Source of the DNA: Talpa occidentalis
Lineage: Eukaryota; Chordata; Mammalia; Eulipotyphla; Talpidae
DNA length: 64,000 bases
Assembly: GCF_014898055.3 (NCBI RefSeq)
Contig: NW_023605083.1
Location: 89,683,721-89,747,720, forward strand
Direction of reading: 5' to 3'
The notes under the pieces were generated by a model. That model had not been told where the DNA came from. It did no database searches and was given only the letters and a program-made list of their open reading frames with translations. This document shows, piece by piece, positions 47,861-60,080 of the stretch. How positions within the stretch are numbered: position 1 is the first letter of the stretch; every line of letters starts with the position of its first letter. Made by a program: the position numbers and the translations under genes.

Positions 47861-49689
47861 GAATGCTTATTCCTTGGCAGGCACTTACCTAGATATTTAA
47901 TCCATATGAAAATTCATGAGATACAAGGTGGAGCCCAGAATCCTGCCTGGGATCTGAGCCCTGACCTGCACTTCCACCTGTCACCACTGGTCAAAGCTGA
48001 GGAAGGTCTCCACCTGGGAGGGGGAGGAGGAGAGGCCATTCTCCACCTGCTTATCCACTGTTGTATTGTTCGGATTGATTACAATGAGCACATAATTGAA
48101 AAATAAAAAATTTGATCAAAGCACCCAACCAAGTGAAATCTTGCCTGGGATGTGAGCCAAGAAGGAGTGGAGGGAAACACACTTGTCCCAGCTGGCCTGG
48201 CTCAATCCTGACTGCACACAAATCCTCCAATAACACTTCTCTCATCAGCAAGGAGAGGTTCTAGGAAAAGGCCCAACTTCAGCATGAGACAATCTGAGGT
48301 CAATCCCTGTTGCCCCTCCCTCCAGCTGGGGGGGCTTTGTTAAGTATCTCAACTTCTCTGAGCCTCTGCCTCTCAGCTGCCAAGTAGCATGACCACAGGG
48401 GGCTTGCTGCGAAGGCAGGAGACAGCGTGACATGCAGCTCTCGTTAGTGAGGGGGACCTGCTGTGGCTGCCCTGTCCTCTCTCTCTGTAGCTGTGGTTCC
48501 TGGGGACCTGGCTTCTCATGAAAGCCAGGAGTCAGGAGAAGTTTGGCGCACAGCATCTGAAAAGGTCCATTGCCCCACAGTGTCCACAATCGACTCTCAG
48601 CTCCCAACTCAATTCAGAAGAAAGTGTTACACTCGCCTTTCCAAATGAAAAGTGCAATGACTCCCCAAATCTCCCCTAATTTCAAGCTTCTCCCATTCCA
48701 AAGACTAAAGGGGTGGGTATGAGAGATTTCTGCTTCCCTCCTGCCTGGTGATCTCTGCTCAGCCCCTGGTGTTCCTAATCTGGTCCTGTGTTTGGAGGAT
48801 GTGTTTCGCCTCAAGGTTCTCACTCTGGGTCCAGAAACCACCAACATAGCAAGATGCAGAGCTGTGACTTGCAAAGAACGGAGTTATACATGCAAGGGTT
48901 CTGCTGTGGAAATGCAGACTAGAGGCTGCATCAGCAAATGGGGGCAGAGAAAGATTGGGAGGTGTGTTGAGTTCTTTTGGGCCTCTACTTTCACTTTAAT
49001 ATGACCTTGATATTAGTCCTTCAAATACTATGCATCAACACCTGCATGGGTTGGGTTACCAGGGATAGGGCTGGAGTCTCCACCTTCCCCACCCCACCCC
49101 TATCTGCCTACTGATCTCAGAGCGCTAGTGTTCTCCCTTCCAAGGTCCTTGAAGAGCCGGTGTGATGTGCTCTAATCTCCCAAGCAGCTTCATTTGTCAC
49201 CATTGTGCCTCCTACAGATTCTTAGTTTAATGACACCCTTTCTGAAGCAGCAGTGATGGTGCCAAATGGCACTTGCGTTTCCAGGAAAGCAGCCAAACTC
49301 ATTAAGTTAATAAAGGAATTTAGCTGTATAGAGATCCTCCTTCACATACGTTCCCGAAAATCCTGCACTCTCTCAGCTCTCAGCTGCCATCAAACCTCTG
49401 CCTCCACCTGCAAAGCCCTCGCCCCTCTGGGGGCGCCCACTGTGGAGGACGGAGCGTCCCTGCCTGAGCCAGATGCACATGGCAGAGGCCAGCCAGCCCT
49501 GACCTGTCTCCTGCTTCTGCCCCCTAAGTAGCTCCCCGAGCACCCCCGTCTATGAGATGACCACCGGGTCCTGGTCAGGACTGGACTGGCCGCAGGGACC
49601 CTGGCTGTTGCAGGTGGAGTGTTGGAGCCGCAGCTTAGACTAGGTTGGCAGGAAGCAGCTGTTAGATAAACCATCACCGCAGCCACACC
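47861..49689. other. Intergenic, nothing firmly recognised
   Basis: MIR-like traces near 48340-48380. The 49360-49690 part is GC-rich. Overlapping ORFs on both strands (49253-49686) lack domains. Confidence 0.4.
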
Positions 49690-49945
49690 CTTTGTCTCCC
49701 CGCCTCATGTCACCCCTCTCACAGCCTGCTTCCCTGCTGCAGCCAGGGTCCTCTTCCTCTCATTATGTCACCTCGGCCATTTTCCTTCCTCAGCTCCCCA
49801 CTGCTCACAGGAGGCCAGTCCCCACAACCTCTGCTGGGTCATACCGTTAGGTCCTCTCCAGCCCCCAGCCACCGACCTCCCCCCCCTACACTGCAGCTCC
49901 CAGAACAGACCCCGCTCGCACTCACTCCGGGCCTGACACCACTCT
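49690..49945. repeat. L2 LINE fragment
   Basis: 'tttgtctccccgcctcatgt', 'ctgcttccctgctgcagcca', 'cacaacctctgctgggtcat' and 'ctgcagctcccagaacagac' follow a common L2-derived sequence. This explains the Pro/Ser-rich plus-strand ORF. Confidence 0.6.
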
Positions 49946-50390
49946 CCTGATGCATCAGCCCCTCCCGGTCCCCACACTTCCTCTTTTCCTGGATGACAGC
50001 ATCTTCACCCTCCCAGATACTGCCAGTCTCCCGGAAGCCTTGCCAGCCCTCCCTTCTTGCCCTGAGGAGATGCTCCTTCTTGTAGCCCTCCTAGCACTGG
50101 GCATGCCTGTGGGCAGTGACACGCCATGTCGAATCACGATCGCCCGCTTCATGACCAGCCTCCACCACTGCAGCGTGAGCGCCACGTCCCGCACCAGGCC
50201 GTTTCTGCACCACCTCCGCAGGCCCAGCCCATACGGGGAGGAGCTGAGCCAAGGAAGCCCCAAGCTCCTGTCCTGCAGCGAGGGTGAGCCCCCTGCTTGG
50301 GAGCTCCTGGCCCTCCTGACACCCCACTTCCTCACACACCTTCGTGGAAAAGCCCCTCCAATATCTGGACCCCAGATCTAGTTCCATCAC
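49946..50390. other. GC-rich pocket with reading frames open on both strands
   Basis: A 143-aa plus-strand frame (49950-50381) and a 126-aa minus-strand frame (49955-50335) coexist over CpG-containing sequence. A 3' splice-donor-like GAGGGTGAGCC lies near 50279 on the plus strand. Neither product shows a domain I can recognise. It could be a CpG-rich ancient repeat or a relic exon. The evidence is too weak to call a gene. Confidence 0.3.
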
Positions 50391-51889
50391 CCACTCTCAG
50401 TGCGCTCTCTCCTCTCCTTGCTCAACGAGAAACACATATTTATCAAAGGGAAGCTTAAAATATTTTCATTTCTCTACTTTGGCAGAAACTTGCACCTGGT
50501 TCCAACCGCTACCTTCAAGAGACCCATCCATCTCCTCTCTGCCTCGGACCCTGCACCCTTGATTCCCCCAGAGCTTCGGAAGTGCTTTTACCTCCTGCCA
50601 TCCTGAAAAGGGGCCTAGGACCACCATGGGGTCAGTGGTGCCGTCCCCCAGACCAGGTTCTGGCTCCAACATGGTCCCTAGGGTATATCATCATTGCTCC
50701 TCGGGGGAGCTGGCCCCGTGACAGACTCATTTCCTTCATAATCCTACACAGATCAATCGTGCAGCTCAGCCAGTCCACTCAAGGAGGGTTTTACATTTCC
50801 TGTTGGCACCAGTTCTTGGCACATGAATTCCTGAAGTTACTACCCTCTAAATGTGTTTCAAACACTCTTCTTCCAAGTGTCAGGGCACAGAAGGTAACTA
50901 ACATCCCGGAAACTGTACGGCATGTGGAATATGGTCTCGTACCAGCCCCCTACCTCCCGGCCAGGATCTAAGATCCTCCATAGGCACCAAAGGGCAGGGT
51001 AGGGCTGGCTCAGCAGGGACCCAGCTGTCTGAATCACCCTAAGGGAGTCAGAAGGCAACTTCTGGGCTGTGGGTGGAGCTGGCAGGAGCACTAGGGTCAA
51101 GACAAGGGACCCTGTGAGTAGAAAAAAGAACAGAATTTAGTCCAAGAAGTCTAGGATGGCACCTTCAGTGGTGTGAGCAAGAATAGAACAAATCCAAGTG
51201 AGAAAATAAAACTGTTCTAGTAAACAAATGCTGGGATTTTATCCTGGGGATGGGCTACAGCAGGAATGGAGAGACTAAACCACTGAACAGGGGTGGTGAA
51301 GCAACCCCAAAATTGGTGGGTGTCCCTCCGGGTCTACACATAGAATCCAGGGCACTGAGTCCTCCCTTTTCTGGGGCCCAGATCACTGTTCCTTACCCTT
51401 TCTAAGATCTTTCCTCACTTTGCTTACGAGCCATATTGACCTGTCCAAAGGAAGCTTTAAATATTTTCACAGAAGAGGCTGCCTGGCAGGTGAGATCATG
51501 AGGGGAGGGATGTCCCCCCAGGATCTGGAACAGCCACAAAGATGCACGCTTGGCCAGAAGATGCCCTCTCCATCCAGAGCAGAGAGAAGGCGAAATGCCC
51601 TGACTTCCCCTTCCTCCCCTCAACTAATCACTTGCTGAATTTGGACAGACACCAGCGCCAAGGGTCCTGGAAACTTGACTTGCATAGAAAGGCAAGGATG
51701 AAAGGAAGAGGCAACAACCAGTCCAGGGATGAAGGAACAGACAGACCCTAGTAATTTATGTTGCCTGTCTATTCTCCTTGGTATGCCAGAGCTTTCTGGA
51801 TATCCTTTCTCAGTTCCCATTATTCTAGATGAATAGTTTGTTCCATAAGAAGGTCCTGTGTCCTTCCTATGGGCTCAGTTGAGTTTTCC
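50391..51889. other. Intergenic, nothing recognised
   Basis: No gene or nameable repeat. The ORF at 50582-50971 (129 aa) has no domain. Confidence 0.45.
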
Positions 51890-52050
51890 ATTCTCCAGAC
51901 ACTTCTTATGCACCAAATATGGGCCATTAGCTCAGCTGGGCATGGAAGGAAGGAGCTATGACAAGAAATGATACAATTTTGTTCTCTAAGAGTTCACGGT
52001 CTGAGGTTCATGGTCACTACAACAAGAAATAATTAAGACCAAAGCAGGAA
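51890..52050. repeat. L2-class fragment
   Basis: 'cttatgcaccaaatatgggc', 'gctgggcatggaaggaagga' and 'gttctctaagagttcacggt'. Confidence 0.5.
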
Positions 52051-54169
52051 GTGTGGCTGGGGGTGAGAAAAGACCTCCAGGAAGGCAGTGTCAGGTGTTT
52101 GGAAAATCACAGCCTCAGGTTGCAAATAACCACCTCTTCCATGAGGAGACAGGATTGATCAGACATGGTTCTCCCCACCAGTTCAGGCTGCAGCTGTTCT
52201 ATATGGGGAAGCTCAGGCTCAAGCTAATTATCTTCACTCTGCTGTCCTGCTCCTGTAATGCCCCAGTGGTGCACCCTCTGTCCTGGAACCAACTCTGTGC
52301 ACCCCTTATCCAGCACAGTAGTGGGCCTCCAAAGTCCCCAATGAGGATCTATGGCCAACAACTGTGGGAGGGCTTCGTCAGGCAGTCACCCCTCCTTGTG
52401 AGTGGTACTGCTCGGGTGTTGCTGAAAACAAGTGCCAGGAAAGTTCTTCCTGTCCCTTTCCACGGGACTGTTGCTCCAGGTGTATGCTGCGTTTATCCTT
52501 CAGGGGCTATTGTCTTTGTCCTGCTGCAATTTAGTTCAGAATGTATGGAGCAGGGGAGCCCGACCCCTTTACCTCTGCCACCACCGTGCCGAACTCCAAG
52601 AGGTGACATCTGAGTGGGACCATAGATGAGAAGTTCACCAAGTATGAAAAAGCCTTCAGAGGAGGAAACAGTCCAACCAGAGACACCAAATGGGTGACAG
52701 AACATGTGGACAAGACCGGGAAGGTACTCTGAGGCCAGAGGACCTGGACCGTCACACAGTAGTGGAGAGGGATGGAGGGGTGGTCCACGGGTGAGGCATG
52801 GTTAGGAACGTGTTGTAGAAAGGTTCCTTTCCCTGCCTTTGCGGAGGATGGGTTGGAAGGTGCAAGATCAGAGGGAGGGAGAAGAAACTGACAGGTGGAA
52901 ATCATAGCAATCCAGAGAAATGACGAGAAGCAGAGGGAGTAGAGAGAAAAGGAAGAGAAGAAGTTGCAGGAAGTGGAGGTGGCCTAGGGACAGACTGGTG
53001 TGAAGGGGAGAGGGAGACGCAGGCACCTGCCACAGGGAGGTGCTTCTGCAGTCTCTGCACATTTCAAGGTGATGAGGAGCCCGGACTGAGCCACGGTCCT
53101 GAGAGTGGATACCCCAGAGCTTCTACAAAGAGAGAGATGCTCCCCATTATGCCCACTGCCCTCCTGGAGGTTCCTGGCCTTGGGGACCATTTTAACTGCA
53201 GATGCGCCTCAGACGCTGACATCAGAGATCCCCGCATCCCAGCAGAGCTCGCAGATCTGAGTCATTTCCACCAAGTCACTCCCTGAGACACTACTGGCTC
53301 CTTTGTTTTGGTGGCTCAGAAATTACACTTCTTATACTGGTATCTGAGACAAGCAGCAGAAAATTACTCTCTCCAGAACCCATTTGCCAAACTGTGGTCT
53401 CTGCATTCAGTTCACTCCCCTGACTTCACCTTTTGTTCCTGATGGTAACCTTCTCTCTCCCTGGGCCAGCCTGTATTATGCATGGCTCTGAGGGAGCGAG
53501 AAGCAATAAAGAAGAACCAAGAACTGCCTCCTTTATCTATCCAGACATGGTTACCCAATTACAAGTAAAAAATCAATGGAAAGAGGGACCCTCCTTCTCG
53601 TACTCCTCAGAGACTATTAATTCAGGGGGGCTGAGCCTGGAGTCAGATCTACATTCTCCATGTCTTCTGCACAGTCCTGCACAAGCAGAAATCATTCATC
53701 TTTTGTTGAGCTGTTGTGTCTGGAGCAGGCCCTGTGAGCACGAGATGGACAGACCACACTCCCCATCCCATGATGCCCCACCATAGCCTTCCCCCCGGGC
53801 TCTGCCTGGTTTCTTCAGCGCCCTCTCCTGCCACTTCCCACCACACATCACTCACTGAAGTAACATGCAGGGACTGAAATTGAGAACTTACACAGATATA
53901 AGGGCTGAGACATATAATTCACTTGACTCTATACAGAGAAAATCACATTTTGGACTGAACTCAGCAGGATCCTTGGGGGCCACCAGGGGCACAGTGAGAT
54001 TTTCAAGGGAGTACATAAATCAGCAAATATATGGTAGAAACAGGTTTTGTGCTGGTTTCCTGCAACACCCGGAAAGAGGGAAAAGGTCAAATTGCCAAAG
54101 GAAGCCTAGTACTTGGAGAGGACCACGGACAGCTCCAGGAATGTTAGCCCTCCAGCCTTCCCTTCCTGT
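52051..54169. other. Intergenic, nothing recognised
   Basis: The 186-aa plus-strand ORF at 52053-52613 is the longest here. I see no domain, no matching splice architecture and no compositional sign of coding. 52860-53000 is purine-rich. Confidence 0.4.
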
Positions 54170-54310
54170 TTACAGAACACACTGAACTCCTGCTGTGTAC
54201 AGCCCCATTCTGTGCAGGCAGCACTGCTGTGTGCAAGACAGACATGGCCCCTGCTCTCAAAGAGTCCCAGTCCAGGGACGAGACAGGCTGGCATCAAAGA
54301 GAAGTGACAT
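54170..54310. repeat. L2-class fragment
   Basis: 'ctgaactcctgctgtgtaca', 'agacagacatggcccctgct' and 'ctcaaagagtcccagtccag'. Confidence 0.55.
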
Positions 54311-56295
54311 CTCCTGTGGGTTTCATCCCCACAACCACAGGCCTTCCTGGTCTGGGAGAAACTCTGTCAGCATAACCACTGGGTTTCATTGTCCCGGTCC
54401 ACACCTCCTGAGAAGGTGCCCCACCTTCAGTACCCTGTCCTGGCATCTGACCAGAATGCTTCACAGGGAGAGCCCAAAGACCCCTGAGGGGCAGGAGTCT
54501 CGTGCCATGAGTGGTGTCTGCTTCACCTCAGAGTTTTTATCATCAGAGGCTTAAACTCCCTCATCCCATTGTGTTCCCAGGAAGGTGTCCTTTTGGTCCC
54601 AGAAGCTTCCAGACTACTGTTGAGGCATCCTCTCATGGCTCAAAGAAGCCTGAACTGTCTCATTTCTGTTCAACTATCACCACCTGGTGGCCTGAATTTT
54701 GTCAAGTAATGAAAACCTTAAGTAATGAAATTTAACATCTAGTAGATGTGGTAGATTTGTAGTTTTTCAAGGATGCTTATTGAGGCTGCAAGGGGAGTTC
54801 ATTAATTCTCCATGCTTAGATCCTGCAGGTGAAGGATCAGTCTGTTGTTACAGCTTCCTAGAAAGGAATTTCACACTTACCTCCCATAACCCACCCCTGT
54901 ACTTAGAAGCCCTCACTGGACAAGTGTCCTACATCAGAGCTAATCCCAATTCCTCTAACTGCAGTTTGCACCCCTTTGCTTTGATTAATATAGTTGTGCT
55001 GGTTATAGAGCTCATCAGCGGGCCTCTGTATTACTCAGCTCTGAGTCTCCAGGGGGAGGGAAGAGCAGGTGAGTCCACCTGTGCTGAGGACGCAGGTGTG
55101 TTCTGAGAGGCTAAGGCCTCTTGAGCGGTGACAGGACAAATGCAGGGTGCAGACCACACCGTGTCCAGCTGCCTGGTAGAAGAAACCGCAGGGAAAGACC
55201 TGAGTTGGACACTCTCAGTAGTCATCCGAGAACACACCTTTCAGCACATTGCAGGCAGCCAGAGACACAGGACGATGACCTTGGCTTTGCAGTCTCCCAG
55301 GTCAGGTCTCATCTGTAAAATAAGGGTGATGCTCCCAATCTTGGCAAAGTGTTGGGAGGATGCAGTGGGCTAGTTCTGCAAAGTAGCTGGCGAGCCCTAG
55401 ATCCAACTCAATGGCTGCTATCCTCTGCTCCCCTCACACTCCAGGGCTACTGTGACAATTCAACCAACATATGTCCCTTTACCATCTTGATTTGGAAGAG
55501 CTCAGGGTACAAATGGACACATAGAAGAAAATAAGATTTTAAAATTTTAAATTGCTACTTATATCAACCAAGTGAAATGAGAGTAGGGAGGGGGTCAGAT
55601 GTAACCAGAAGTTAAGGCAGTACATGAATCATGTGTTTTAAGGTGCTATTTTATATGTATGTTTAAGAGATGAAACCAAGGCTAACTTAAAATCATTGTA
55701 GAGGACAATGCAATGAGGGATAATGGCCAGTTACTTCTGTTATTGCTTGAAGAGAAAGATAAGTGAGTTCCTAAGAAAGTGAGTAGAGTGTGAGAACAGA
55801 CTAGGAAAAACCTCGGAGTAATAAGGAAGGCTCCAGAGAAAAGGGCAACAAATTCCAAAGGAGACTAATCAAACACCCAAGAAGTAGGGGCCACAGGACA
55901 TTCCTGAACAAGGAAGGTAAAGAAAAAGACTCTAAGATAAGGGCTGGGACACAGAGACTTAGTTCTGGGCACAGAGACATTTAGGCAGTGAGTGAGACCA
56001 CGGAGAACTAACCAATCACAAAGAGACTGGTGGAGTTTTGAATAATCAGGGAAAGAAGGTCTATATTCCCTGAGGCCTGACTCCACTTAGGCTTCCTTGC
56101 CCCTCCCTGATCATTCATGTGATCAGTCTAATTTGATGGATATGTAACTTGTTTTCATTTGGACTTCACTGTTACACTGCAGTGAACATTGTACACATAC
56201 ATGTTTTTGCGCACACATGAGTAATTCTAAGGGACAGATTCCTAGAAAATGAATTTGCAGATTGAAAAGGACACACATTAAAAACTCTTGGTTCA
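54311..56295. other. Intergenic, nothing recognised
   Basis: No supported exon or nameable repeat. 55520-56110 is A-rich without a clear source. Confidence 0.4.
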
Positions 56296-56587
56296 GGGCC
56301 TCCCCGGTGGCGCAGCGGTTGAGCACTGGCCAGTTCGATCCCCGGCTGCTCCCCGGCCACCGGAGGAGGGTCCCACATGGCGCGCAGACCTCTCCTGCCG
56401 CCCGCTGCTCCCCTCAGCAGTGTACTTTGGTTCTTCTGCCTGCTCTGCTCCCTGCTCTGGCTCTGGTGAATTCTCTCACCCTCCCGCGCTTCTGACTGTA
56501 CCCAGTGCATGTATAAACAAAAACAAAAACAAAGAAACAAAGAAAGAAAGAAAGAAAACATGCCTCTATAAAAAAAAAAAAAAAAAA
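56296..56587 (+). mobile_element. SINE copy 10 with shortened head and long A-rich tail
   Basis: GGGCCTCCCCGGTGGCGCAG head. The segment between the A-box region and the B box seen in other copies ('ctgtgaagctg...cctctgcagtg') is missing. TGACTGTACCCAGTGC text is followed by (AAAC)n/(GAAA)n and a pure A run. The flanks 'actcttggttcag' and 'atcttttcag' resemble a decayed target duplication. It accounts for the 148-, 121- and 168-aa ORFs here. Confidence 0.85.
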
Positions 56588-58959
56588 TCTTTTCAGGCTG
56601 GAGGTTCCTTGTTGGTGAAACATGGAGATGCAGAAGGGGTGCACCTGGACAGGGCTCAGAAGCCCCTGCACCACCCACCTATGCTGCATCCCTTTGCTGG
56701 TCCTGAGCCAGAAACCTGCATCCTCAACCAGTAAGGAGACTGCTCCTGAGTCCTGAGAGTCATTCCAGGAAATTATCAAACCTGAAAGGATTTGTGGGGT
56801 TGTGAGGACTTTGAAATTTGTCTGCAGGATGAAAAACAGGGTGGATAATCAGGGCACCCATTTGCAACTGCCATCCGAAGTGGGGAGCAGTCCTGAGGCA
56901 CAGGATGAAGCCCTTAAGCCCCTGGGGTCCTGTGCTGAGTCTGGGGATTTCATATCAGTATTGAATTGAGTTGTAGGACTGGTGTCCCAGCTGGTGTCCC
57001 AGAGACCTAGTGTCAGGAGATAAAAACCCAAACCCCCTTCAGGATAAACTTCTCTACACACGGAGTCATGGGGTCCCCTATGGAGGCACAAATTTCTGAC
57101 ATCATCTCTCCTTTAAGGCAGCACTTCAGCTCCTGCTGAATCTGTCAGAACGTCCTCCAGTGTGTACTGTCCACTAAATAGAAATAATCTTTATATAAAA
57201 TGTTGAAAGGTTTCTATGAGCTTTTGATTAATTTGAACCTCTTGGCTTACCTAAGATGGCCCATTTGACAGGTGGGTAAAGTGAGGCTCAGGGCAATGTA
57301 TCAGCCACCCAAGGAGTCAGTGTCCAAACGAGTCTGAGCTGCAGCTCCTCAGGCCTGGCTTCCTGCAACCAGGCACTTCCAGAAACAATTACCCAACGGG
57401 AAAGTGTCAGCAGATGTCACTCCTGCACCCACTATTCCCAGCTCTGCTTTACAGGGGAATGTTTCGCTGAATGCTGAGCTGCCCACACAGCAGACCTGGC
57501 CTGGAACACACAGCTCAGTGCCCCTCATACTTCACAGGATTTGCAATGGGGCTAAGGAAACCCTGAAAACCAGGAGTGGCTGGAACAATTTTCCCTGAAC
57601 CAGCTGTAGTTTCCTTCTGAGAGCTGCATTGCACCCCACACCCACCTCCCTAGAAAGCCCACACCCAGCTCTACATGCAGGTTATATGTGGGGGGCCCTC
57701 TGAAAACACCTCCAGCTGTATGCTCCAGGGCTCCCTGCCCAGCACGGTGAGCGCCCCAATTCCATGCACCTGGTCTGCATGTGGAGCTGGTTTGTGTGGG
57801 TGTCCGTTTGGAATCTTTGCCTTTAGCAGGCCTGCCCTGATCCCTCCCATCCTCTGTCCACACCCCAGTGTGGTTTCCTCTGGGTGACTTCCTGCTCTGG
57901 CTGCCCATATCCTGTTCTACTCAGTTGGTGTCCCAGGGCCAGGCGAGGTCTGAGGAGACCTGGAAGTGGACACTCTGAGCTCAACCCCCTGAAACTCCAA
58001 CCTCCTGTCAGCTCAAGGCTGGGACCCCAGAGTCCAGGTCCAGGAGAGGGAAGACTCAGAGGACACAGAACAGTGAGTGTCACCCCACCCCACTCACCCT
58101 CCCACCCCATCAAAGATTCTGAATGAGGCCCCCTCTTCCCCAGACCCCATGTGTCCTGACCTTGTTTAGTGTGTCCCACTGCCCTGGGCTCCTCCTTACT
58201 ATGGTTTTTCTTACACTCCCCTTCTCCTTCTTCCTCCCAGCACCACCTACTAGCAGGTTTCCTGGGGTGTGAAAAGCTGGGCTCTGAGTGAGTGCTGGGC
58301 AGGCACTTACCAGGAGAGGAATGATCCCAGTGGAGTCTTGTGTTGGGAGAATGTGAGGCTAAGGGGTGCACTGTTCCCTGCCTGCCTAACATTCCTGCCC
58401 TACCACCACCACCCTCCCCATCCCAGTAAATGTCCCTGGTCCGGCTGAGGCAATTGCGGACTGTGAAGACCACGCACAGCCGTCTTCGCACTTGACCCAA
58501 ACGGGTGAGAAAGTCAGAAAGTTTGAGCTCCCGCTGCTTGATATGAAACCACCCAGCCTTAAATTGGCTCAAGCTAGCAGTTACTCACGTGACCTGGAGA
58601 GGACACTGTTGGCTCATGTCCTAGAAAATATAATTTCTACATCAAGTGAGTAGACAAAGTGCCCTCTGCCTGCTGTCAATCTCCTCTCCCTCCATTATCC
58701 CTGCCCCTTGGGACCCCCCCCCCATCCTCCTAGACCTTCTTCCAGTCAGTGACTGGGGCCCAGTCTATCTAAGTGGGGATCTAAGACCAGAGGAGGCAGC
58801 GCTTACAGGACCCTTCACTTGCCAAGTGCATTCCCAGCACCCCCTGTGCCCTCACCTGCCCGCAAGGGGTGCTCCGAGCCCAGAGAGGAGGAGGCTGACA
58901 TTCAGAGGGGCCCTGGGAGGGAGGGGGTAGGTGTCCTGTCAGCTCCCAGGGGGACTCTG
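56588..58959. other. Intergenic, one MIR trace
   Basis: Includes reverse MIR-like text at about 57240-57330 ('gacaggtgggtaaagtgagg'). The 249-aa minus-strand ORF at 57823-58572 is the longest in the window, but it has no recognisable domain, spans Gly/Glu-rich low-complexity sequence and overlaps other frames, so I do not call it a gene. Confidence 0.4.
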
Positions 58960-59125
58960 GCCTGGCCTCCTGGCTCTCCTGCTTCCCTGCTCTGCCTCAG
59001 GGTCCCCATCTGTGACATGGGAGAGCAGGAGGCTGCACTGTGGACTGTGTGAGGGTGAAGAGACCCCACGGTAATCACTGGGCACAGATCTCACACCCAG
59101 CAGGTGCTCAAGACACAGGAACTCG
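58960..59125 (+). repeat. MIR SINE fragment, directly before the triplet array
   Basis: 'ctgcctcagggtccccatct', 'gtgacatgggagagcaggag' and 'acacccagcaggtgctcaag' give the MIR order up to its 3' end. Confidence 0.65.
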
Positions 59126-59126
59126 G

Positions 59127-59127
<1 letters not shown>

Positions 59128-59196
<69 letters not shown>
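59128..59196 (+). repeat. (TGC)23 / CTG trinucleotide array
   Basis: 23 perfect TGC units (69 bp), followed by TGTTGCTCCAGCAGC. The array sits at the 3' end of a MIR-like fragment, where that family often ends in GCTGCT-like text, so the repeat probably grew from the MIR tail. Conceptual poly-Leu, poly-Cys and poly-Ala products are not supported as genes. Confidence 0.97.
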
Positions 59197-59202
<6 letters not shown>

Positions 59203-59219
59203 TCCAGCAGCCCTGGGAG

Positions 59220-59300
59220 TCAGAGGCTCTTCATGAGACAGGGAGACCTGAGGCTCAGAGAGGGGTCAGAACTCACACAGGGAGGTGGAGACAGACCCAG
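59220..59300 (-). repeat. MIR-like fragment after the triplet array
   Basis: 'gacctgaggctcagagaggg' and 'gtcagaactcacacagggag' give reverse MIR wording. With the preceding MIR it places the (TGC) array between facing MIR pieces. Confidence 0.55.
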
Positions 59301-59574
59301 GACAGGGTGTGCATTTCCTGGATCCCAGATCAGGACATTTGTCCAGCAGTGTCTGTCTGGGGGTCGTTTTCCCGTGAGCGCCAGGAGAGGTTGAGGAGTG
59401 GCCTGCAATGGCTTTGGGGGTGTCTCCTGCGCTCTCTTGGAGACACAGGCACTGGGAGACAGAGCCATGGAACCAGAACCACATTCCTGGGCAGGGATGT
59501 CTCCTGCACCCGCTGCTCCTTTGAGAGATCCCACCCCATTCCCTCCTCCCTGCGGCTTAAGATTGCTTACCTCT
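59301..59574. other. Intergenic, no gene
   Basis: Unique sequence. The 211-aa minus-strand ORF crossing it joins L1 ORF2 sequence to unrelated DNA. Confidence 0.45.
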
Positions 59575-60080
59575 TGACTTTTGGTCATAATATTCCGGAC
59601 AAGAGTGACAGGGTCTCTCATTTTTGCTTTTTGATTTTCATTTATCTGATGATTAGAGATACTGAGGACCTTTTCATGAACTTGGTCATTTGCATATCTA
59701 CTTTTAGACAATGTCTCTTCAAATCTGTTATTGATTTTTAATTGAATTATTGATTTATATTTTTTATGCATTTTGGATATGAACTCCTTATCTGGTATAT
59801 AATTTACAAACCTTTCTGCCCACCCCATGGGCTGTCTCCTCATTTTCTTGATCACTTCCTTTACTACACAGAAGTTTTCCAGTTTGATATAGTCCTACAT
59901 CTTTATTTTTGGTTTTGTCACTTTTATCATAGACAAAATACACTGGCAGGACCAAAGTCAAGGAAATGTTTCCCTCTGTTTTTTTCTAGATTGTTATGGT
60001 TTCAGATATCCCATTTGAGTTGTCAATCCATTTTGAATTGTGTTTGGTGCCATCTTCCACTTAATCAATAACCAGTGCAA
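59575..60080 (-). mobile_element. L1 ORF2 C-terminal fragment
   Basis: On the minus strand the ORF2 end is readable. The conceptual product includes KKMRRQPMGWAERFVNYIPD and KEFISKMHKKYKSI, followed by EKVLSISNHQINENQKAKMR, in the usual L1 order (FVNYIPDKEFIS ... HQINENQ). There are further stops upstream and it is inactive. Confidence 0.8.

Noticed and set aside
52053..52613. 186-aa plus-strand ORF as a possible single-exon gene
   Set aside because: No domain or family resemblance, start without context, and overlapping ORFs in other frames.
56172..56734. ORFs of 121-168 aa on both strands
   Set aside because: All are translations of SINE copy 10 and its A-rich tail.
57823..58572. 249-aa minus-strand ORF, the longest in the window
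   Set aside because: No recognisable domain, rich in Gly/Glu/Ser/Pro low-complexity sequence, no splice framework and competing frames on the other strand.
59040..59741. 233-aa ORF with a poly-leucine tract, superficially like a signal peptide
   Set aside because: The leucines come from the (TGC) array. The rest reads through MIR and L1 sequence.
59220..59855. 211-aa minus-strand ORF as a host gene
   Set aside because: Its N-terminal part is L1 ORF2 C-terminus joined to unrelated sequence.
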